Positions 34,965-38,855 of a stretch of 38,855 nt of DNA are shown piece by piece. Location of the stretch: contig JAFKJY010000085.1 of the NCBI GenBank assembly GCA_017305835.1, positions 1 to 38,855 of the forward strand, given 5' to 3'. The notes below the pieces were generated by a model. That model did not search any database, had not been told where the DNA came from, and saw nothing but the letters and a program-made list of their open reading frames with translations. The translations under genes were made by a program, and so were the position numbers. Origin of the DNA: Hyphomicrobiales bacterium (GTDB lineage Bacteria; Pseudomonadota; Alphaproteobacteria; Rhizobiales; Rhizobiaceae). Numbering within the stretch: position 1 is the first letter of the stretch; each line of letters begins with the position of its first letter.

Positions 34965-36314
34965 TCAGAGATCGTCGTCCAGTTCATCATCATGGACTTC
35001 GGCGGCACGTCGCTTCGCGTCGGCGATCAGCTCCCTCGCGGATTCGCCCTTCACCCAAGCATCGAGCATGTCAGCCCAGCATTGAATCATGATCTTCCGC
35101 TCGGCGAGGTAGCGGTTCACATTGTAGATCGCCGCGATCCGGTTCCGAGGCGCATGGGCCAAGCTCATCTCGATCCAACGATCATCGAACTTGGCGCGAT
35201 TTAGGCCGGTCGAAAACGTGCGGCGCAGGTCGTGAACACCGAAGCTCTGAAAGTCAGGATCAGTCTCCCGGATACGTTCTACAACCGTGTCGATCACACG
35301 GTTGAGTGTGGCGTTGCTGATCGGCGTATCGCCATCGTACCGGCCGGGATGCAGGTATCGGCTGGCACCGAACATGGTGCGGAACGCCATCAGAATGTCG
35401 AGCGCCTGATCGCTCAGCGGGACGACATGCGCCTTGCCGGCCTTCATGCGCTCGGCCGGAATAGTCCACCGCGCGGTGGCGAAGTCGATTTCCTTCCATG
35501 TGGCGTCGGTGAACTCCGACTTACGGACGCCGGTCAGCAGGACAAACTTCACCGCTGAACGTAGCGTGGGAGCCGCCGCCACATGATCCAAAGCCGTCAG
35601 GACCGCGCGGACCTCTGACGGGGACAGGGCGCGCTCGCGCGGCTCGAAGGTGGCGATGGCGCTTGTGCGGATCGACTCGGCGGGGTTGCTCACGTCTAGC
35701 CCGCATCCCTGGGCGTGGCGGAAGACCAACAACACGACCTCGCGCACGTGAACGGCAACGGCCGGCCCGCGCCTCTCCTTAACCTCATCGCACAGGCGTT
35801 TGAGGCGCTGCGGCGTCACCTCCCCCAGCTTGAGCTTCGACAACTCGCCGGCGATGGCGCGATCATAGACGGATCGGCGCATCGCCAAGGTGCTGTCAGC
35901 CAGTTTCTCGGCTCCCGACTTGGGATCAGCTTTGTGCTTGAAATAGGCTTCCGCCCATCCGCCGAAAGTCAGTGCTGCGGCTGACGCGGTGCACTTTTCC
36001 ACCTTTGCTTTCGACGGCGATTCGCCCCGCTCGACCTGACGGCGGGCGCGTGCCAGTAGCGTCCTCGCCTCCGCAAGCGACATCTCCATTCCGTATTCCA
36101 GCGCATCGGGCGTGCGTGTCAGCTTGCGCGCCGCCTCGGCGCTATATCGGCCGATGGTCAAGACCTCCTGCCGCCCGTTCACCCAGTACTGATACCGGAA
36201 CGAGATGACCCCTGTGGGCGTGACGGCCGCGTGCATCCCGTCGCGGTCCGTCACCTTGTAGAGCTTGGCCCTCGGCTTCAGATTTTTCAGTTCTTTATCA
36301 GTGAGATCGCCCAT
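34965..36314 (-). CDS. int: Tyrosine-type site-specific integrase of the island
   Basis: The 449-aa protein has a P4-type N-terminal DUF4102-like arm-binding domain (MGDLTDKELKNLKPRAKLYK with RYQYWVNGRQEVLTIGRY), a core-binding SAM-like domain (about 115-205) and the catalytic domain with Arg264 (TGVRKSE), HDLRRT at 361-366, His387 and nucleophile Tyr397 (AAIYN). It should recombine the 13-bp guaA core. ATG 36314 fits the family start; ATG 36344 is an alternative, and neither has a strong ribosome binding site. All catalytic residues are present, so it appears functional. It lies next to attR, reading away from guaA. Confidence 0.93.
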   Translation of the reverse strand: MGDLTDKELKNLKPRAKLYKVTDRDGMHAAVTPTGVISFRYQYWVNGRQEVLTIGRYSAEAARKLTRTPDALEYGMEMSLAEARTLLARARRQVERGESPSKAKVEKCTASAAALTFGGWAEAYFKHKADPKSGAEKLADSTLAMRRSVYDRAIAGELSKLKLGEVTPQRLKRLCDEVKERRGPAVAVHVREVVLLVFRHAQGCGLDVSNPAESIRTSAIATFEPRERALSPSEVRAVLTALDHVAAAPTLRSAVKFVLLTGVRKSEFTDATWKEIDFATARWTIPAERMKAGKAHVVPLSDQALDILMAFRTMFGASRYLHPGRYDGDTPISNATLNRVIDTVVERIRETDPDFQSFGVHDLRRTFSTGLNRAKFDDRWIEMSLAHAPRNRIAAIYNVNRYLAERKIMIQCWADMLDAWVKGESARELIADAKRRAAEVHDDELDDDL

Positions 36315-36343
36315 AAATCCGCATCCGGTCTGGGGCGAACGCA

Positions 36344-36420
36344 TACCAACAAAGGAGGTTGTTGGTAGCGAAAGCCCGTTTCTTGACCATCCTGCGCCAT
36401 ACCAACATCGCTACCAACAA
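36344..36420. repeat. TACCAAC boxes at the right end, probable integrase arm sites
   Basis: TACCAACAA (36344-36352) and TTGTTGGTA (36359-36367) form an inverted pair; TACCAACA (36400-36407) and TACCAACAA (36412-36420) form a direct pair 12 bp apart. The pair spacing matches TACCAACT/TACCACCA at 18408-18427 near the left end. They lie between int and attR. Confidence 0.65.
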
Positions 36421-36534
36421 AGTGGCTGGGTTGGGGTGACATGCAGCGATACGGGGTAGGAAGAAAAATCCTTGTCAGTCAAAGCGTTCGTGCGATTTTC
36501 GGCACGGAGCGGGATGGTCTGAAACCACCCTAAT

Positions 36535-38091
36535 TCACTCCCACTCGATCGTGCCGGGCGGCTTCGAGGTCACGTCGTAGACGACGCGGTTGATGCCCTT
36601 GACCTCGTTGATGATGCGAGTGGCGGCAGCACCCAGGAAGGCCATGTCGTAGTGGTAGAAGTCGGCGGTCATGCCGTCGACCGAGGTGACGGCGCGCAGC
36701 GCCAGCACGAAGTCGTAGGTGCGGCCGTCGCCCATGACGCCGACCGTCTGCACAGGCAGGAGCACGGCGAAGGCCTGCCAGATCGCGTCGTAGAGGCCGG
36801 CCTTGCGGATCTCGTCGAGATAGATCGCATCCGCCTCGCGCAGGATCTCCAGCTTCTGCCGGGTGATGCCGCCGGGGCAGCGGATCGCCAGCCCCGGACC
36901 GGGGAACGGATGGCGGCCGATGAAGCTCTCCGGCAGGCCGAGTTCGCGGCCGAGCGCGCGCACCTCGTCCTTGAATAGCTCGCGCAGGGGCTCCACGAGC
37001 TGCATGTTCATGCGCTCCGGCAGGCCGCCGACATTGTGGTGCGACTTGATCGTGGCCGAGGTCGCGCCGGTGAAGGACACGCTCTCGATGACGTCGGGAT
37101 AGAGCGTGCCCTGCGCGAGGAAATCGGCGCCGCCGAGCTTGCCCGCCTCCTCCTCGAACACCTCGATGAACAGGCGGCCGATGGTCTTGCGCTTGCGCTC
37201 GGGGTCGGCCTCGCCCTCCAGCGCCGAGATGAATCGGTCGGAGGCGTCGACCAGGATCAGCGGCAGGTTGTAATGCTGGCGGAACATGGCGACCACGTCG
37301 GCCGCCTCGTTCTTGCGCATCAGGCCGTGGTCGACGAGGATGCAGGTCAACTGGTCGCCGACCGCCTCGTGGATCAGCAGCGCGGCGACGGAGGAATCCA
37401 CCCCGCCCGACAGCGCGCAGATCACCTTGCCCTTGCCGACCTTGCGGCGGATCGCCTCGACCGCCTGCTGGCGGTAGGCGGACATCGTCCAGTCGCCCTC
37501 GATGCCGGCGATGCGGTGGACGAAGTTGGCGAGCAGCTTCGCGCCGTCCGGCGTGTGCACGACCTCGGGGTGGAACTGGACGCCGTAGAATTTGCGGCCC
37601 TCGTCGGCGATCGCCGCAAACGGCGCGCCGGTCGAGGTGCCGATGGCGCGGAAGCCTGGCGGCAGCGCCGTCACCTTGTCGCCGTGGCTCATCCAGACCT
37701 GGTGGCGCGTGCCCCTGGCCCAGATGCCGTCGAACAGCGGGCTGTCGTCGCGGATGTCGAGGAAGGCGCGGCCGAACTCGCGGTGGCCGTCGGCCTCGAC
37801 CGTGCCGCCGAGCTGGGCGCACATGGTCTGCTCGCCGTAGCAGATGCCGAGCACGGGCACGCCGGCCTCGAACACCGCCTGCGGCGCGCGCGGGCTGCCG
37901 ATGTCGATCGTCGAATGCGGGCTGCCTGAGAGGATGACGGCCTTCGGCGCCATGCGCCGGAACGCCTCTTCCGCCGACTGGAAGGGCACGATCTCGGAGT
38001 AGACGCCGGCCTCGCGCACCCGCCGCGCGATCAGCTGCGTGACTTGGCTGCCGAAGTCGATGATGAGGACTGTGTCGGGGTGCTTGCTCAT
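36535..38091 (-). CDS. guaA: GMP synthase (glutamine-hydrolysing)
   Basis: The 518-aa enzyme makes GMP from XMP, ATP and glutamine in the cytoplasm. The N-terminal class I amidotransferase domain has the nucleophile Cys84 in GICYGEQTM and a His/Glu pair later (GVQFHPEV). The ATP pyrophosphatase P-loop is [13 protein letters not shown] (about residue 228). It ends in PPGTIEWE. The last codons are the island's attachment site; the insertion kept the protein end but changed the stop from the ancestral TAG (still readable at 18335) to TGA. Complete and apparently functional. Confidence 0.97.
   Translation of the reverse strand: MSKHPDTVLIIDFGSQVTQLIARRVREAGVYSEIVPFQSAEEAFRRMAPKAVILSGSPHSTIDIGSPRAPQAVFEAGVPVLGICYGEQTMCAQLGGTVEADGHREFGRAFLDIRDDSPLFDGIWARGTRHQVWMSHGDKVTALPPGFRAIGTSTGAPFAAIADEGRKFYGVQFHPEVVHTPDGAKLLANFVHRIAGIEGDWTMSAYRQQAVEAIRRKVGKGKVICALSGGVDSSVAALLIHEAVGDQLTCILVDHGLMRKNEAADVVAMFRQHYNLPLILVDASDRFISALEGEADPERKRKTIGRLFIEVFEEEAGKLGGADFLAQGTLYPDVIESVSFTGATSATIKSHHNVGGLPERMNMQLVEPLRELFKDEVRALGRELGLPESFIGRHPFPGPGLAIRCPGGITRQKLEILREADAIYLDEIRKAGLYDAIWQAFAVLLPVQTVGVMGDGRTYDFVLALRAVTSVDGMTADFYHYDMAFLGAAATRIINEVKGINRVVYDVTSKPPGTIEWE
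36537..36549. repeat. attR core, 13-bp direct repeat in guaA
   Basis: ACTCCCACTCGAT, identical to 18335-18347, covers the final codons of guaA. Integrase and arm-type boxes lie immediately to the left. Confidence 0.88.
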
Positions 38092-38150
38092 GGCGAGGCT
38101 CTAGAGAAAAGACCGATTCGGCGCAATGGGAGCGACGGTCGCAGGCGGCT

Positions 38151-38250
38151 AGAGCGGTTCTGGTTTTCAGGGAATCGGCAGAACCGCTCTATCTCTTTGT
38201 AGCCGCATTTCCGGACGCAAAACCGCTTCGCACTTTTGCTGGAAATGCTC
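38151..38250. repeat. Rhizobial-type intergenic palindromic element
   Basis: Two hairpins lie side by side. AGAGCGGTTCTG (38151-38162) pairs with CAGAACCGCTCT (38179-38190). GCATTTCC (38205-38212) pairs with GGAAATGC (38241-38248), with inner arms GCAAAA (38217-38222) and TTTTGC (38234-38239). The sequence resembles RIME-type mosaic elements of rhizobia and lies between marR and guaA, where it may end marR transcription. Confidence 0.75.
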
Positions 38251-38696
38251 TAGCCCCCCTGCCCCAGCGCGCGCAGCGCCTCGGACAGCGCGGCCATCCT
38301 GTCGGGGCCGATGCGCTGCGCATAGCGCCGCTCGATCTCGGCCTTGACGCGGTCGGCGTCGCGCAGGGCGGCGCGGCCCCTGTCCGTGTAGCGCACCAGC
38401 CGGCCGCGGCGGTCGCCGGGGTCCGGCACGCGCGCGATCACGCCCTCCGCCTCCAGCCCGTCGAGCACCTGCTGCACCGCCTGCTTGCTGGTGCCGACCC
38501 GCTCGATCAGCGCCGACTGGCGGATGCCGTCGCGCGGGATATGGCCCATGAGGGCGGCGCGCGCGTCGGAGAACCAGCCGTGACCGGCCGCGTGCATGGC
38601 GCCGACGAAATCCTGGAGCCAGGCGCGGTTCGCCTGCCACAGCAGCCAGCCGACATGCTCGGGCAGGTCTCCGTTTTCGTCAAGCTCCTTGACCAT
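38250..38696 (-). CDS. MarR-family transcriptional regulator
   Basis: The 148-aa protein has the MarR winged helix: GIRQSALIERVGTSKQAVQQ (recognition region, about residues 58-77), VLDGLEAEGVIARVPDPGDR and RGRLVRYTDRGRAAL (wing). MarR proteins bind palindromes as dimers and usually repress a divergent gene until a ligand or oxidant binds. A perfect 15-bp palindrome lies in the divergent intergenic region at 38717-38731, so it likely controls itself and the gene starting at 38772. Confidence 0.88.
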   Translation of the reverse strand: MVKELDENGDLPEHVGWLLWQANRAWLQDFVGAMHAAGHGWFSDARAALMGHIPRDGIRQSALIERVGTSKQAVQQVLDGLEAEGVIARVPDPGDRRGRLVRYTDRGRAALRDADRVKAEIERRYAQRIGPDRMAALSEALRALGQGG

Positions 38697-38716
38697 CTCG
38701 ACTCCCGGCGCTAATA

Positions 38717-38731
38717 GTCAAGATACTTGAC
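38717..38731. promoter_or_regulatory. Probable MarR operator
   Basis: GTCAAGATACTTGAC is a perfect inverted repeat (6-bp arms, 3-bp centre) about 20 bp upstream of marR and 40 bp upstream of the divergent gene. Size, symmetry and place fit a MarR dimer site. Confidence 0.7.
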
Positions 38732-38771
38732 GGAATAGCAGCCGTCAAAGCCAACGAAAGGAACCACGACG

Positions 38772-38855
38772 ATGTCCATACTCGACCGCAATGCGCTTTC
38801 CTCCATCATGACCGGCGCCACCCTCGTGCTCGACATGGGCGGCAAGCAGGCCTTC
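38772..38855 (+). CDS. 5' end of an unidentified gene divergent from marR
   Basis: 28 codons are visible before the window ends (MSILDRNALSSIMTGATLVL, then DMGGKQAF). AAAGGA lies about 9 nt upstream of the ATG. The fragment is too short to name. Its position across the palindrome from marR suggests it is the regulated target. Confidence 0.6.
   Translation, partial: MSILDRNALSSIMTGATLVLDMGGKQAF

Larger units (their letters stand above)
18335..36549. mobile_element. Integrative mobilizable element inserted at the 3' end of guaA
   Basis: ACTCCCACTCGAT occurs at 18335-18347 and 36537-36549 as a 13-bp direct repeat; the right copy is the end of guaA. Inside lie, from the right: a tyrosine integrase next to guaA, an AlpA-type regulator, traA (frameshifted), oriT, traC, traD, an AbiE pair, and a six-gene defence-like operon. 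No type IV secretion or coupling-protein genes are present, which marks an IME needing a helper. Genes inside are less GC-extreme than the flanks by eye. The 3' end of guaA is a known integration target for genomic islands. Confidence 0.9.

Noticed and set aside
36344..36420. CRISPR-like array from repeated TACCAACA
   Set aside because: Boxes are only 8-9 bp, few, in mixed orientation and without regular spacers; integrase arm sites fit better.
1..38855. tRNA or rRNA genes, including a tRNA as integration site
   Set aside because: No tRNA- or rRNA-like sequence was recognised by eye; the integration site is clearly the guaA end.

Overview
The window looks like an alphaproteobacterial chromosome of the Rhizobiales, closest in feel to the Mesorhizobium/Phyllobacteriaceae group. 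The evidence is: high-GC genes; an Fo operon atpI-atpB-atpE-b'-b with a separate b' subunit; a BacA/SbmA-type peptide transporter; dispersed palindromic intergenic repeats of the rhizobial kind; and Ti-plasmid-type traA/traC/traD transfer genes. The assignment comes from recognised protein families and is not a database result.

Left chromosomal part (1-18334): the 3' end of moaB; a short family-2 glycosyltransferase bracketed by two copies of a palindromic repeat; a PA0069-type radical SAM protein; rnhB; the Fo ATP synthase operon on the minus strand; a SleB-type cell wall hydrolase; a TPR membrane protein with der; a polysaccharide deacetylase-like protein; a BacA-type transporter; an MFS transporter; a class III CoA-transferase; anmK; an EamA transporter; and an MpaB/Lcp-type (DUF2236) oxygenase. 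Right chromosomal part (36535-38855): guaA, a marR regulator, and the first codons of a divergent gene.

Between them lies an integrated element of about 18.2 kb (18335-36549) inserted at the 3' end of guaA. A 13-bp direct repeat of the last guaA codons marks both ends. A tyrosine integrase sits next to guaA, with an AlpA-type regulator beside it. Matching pairs of TACCAAC-like boxes, 12 bp apart, lie inside both ends and are probable integrase arm sites. The old guaA stop codon (TAG) and a hairpin that was probably its terminator are stranded 18 kb away at the left end. The element carries traC, traD, an oriT with a nick motif close to that of RSF1010, and a traA relaxase-helicase broken by a single-base frameshift. 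No mating-pore genes or traG are seen, so it looks like an integrative mobilizable element.

The main cargo is a six-gene run (18749-28950) in which each gene overlaps the next by 1 to 14 bases: a HigA-like regulator without a toxin, an MmeI-like DNA methyltransferase whose nuclease appears lost, a DEAD/DEAH-type helicase, a GIY-YIG (T5orf172-like) nuclease, an OLD/GajA-type ATPase-TOPRIM nuclease and a UvrD/GajB-type helicase. This reads as a restriction-like methylase-helicase-nuclease module translationally linked to a Gabija-type pair under one regulator. It is the strongest candidate for an undescribed composite anti-phage system. An AbiE type IV toxin-antitoxin pair with a palindromic operator follows it. 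The defence role is inferred from families and layout only.
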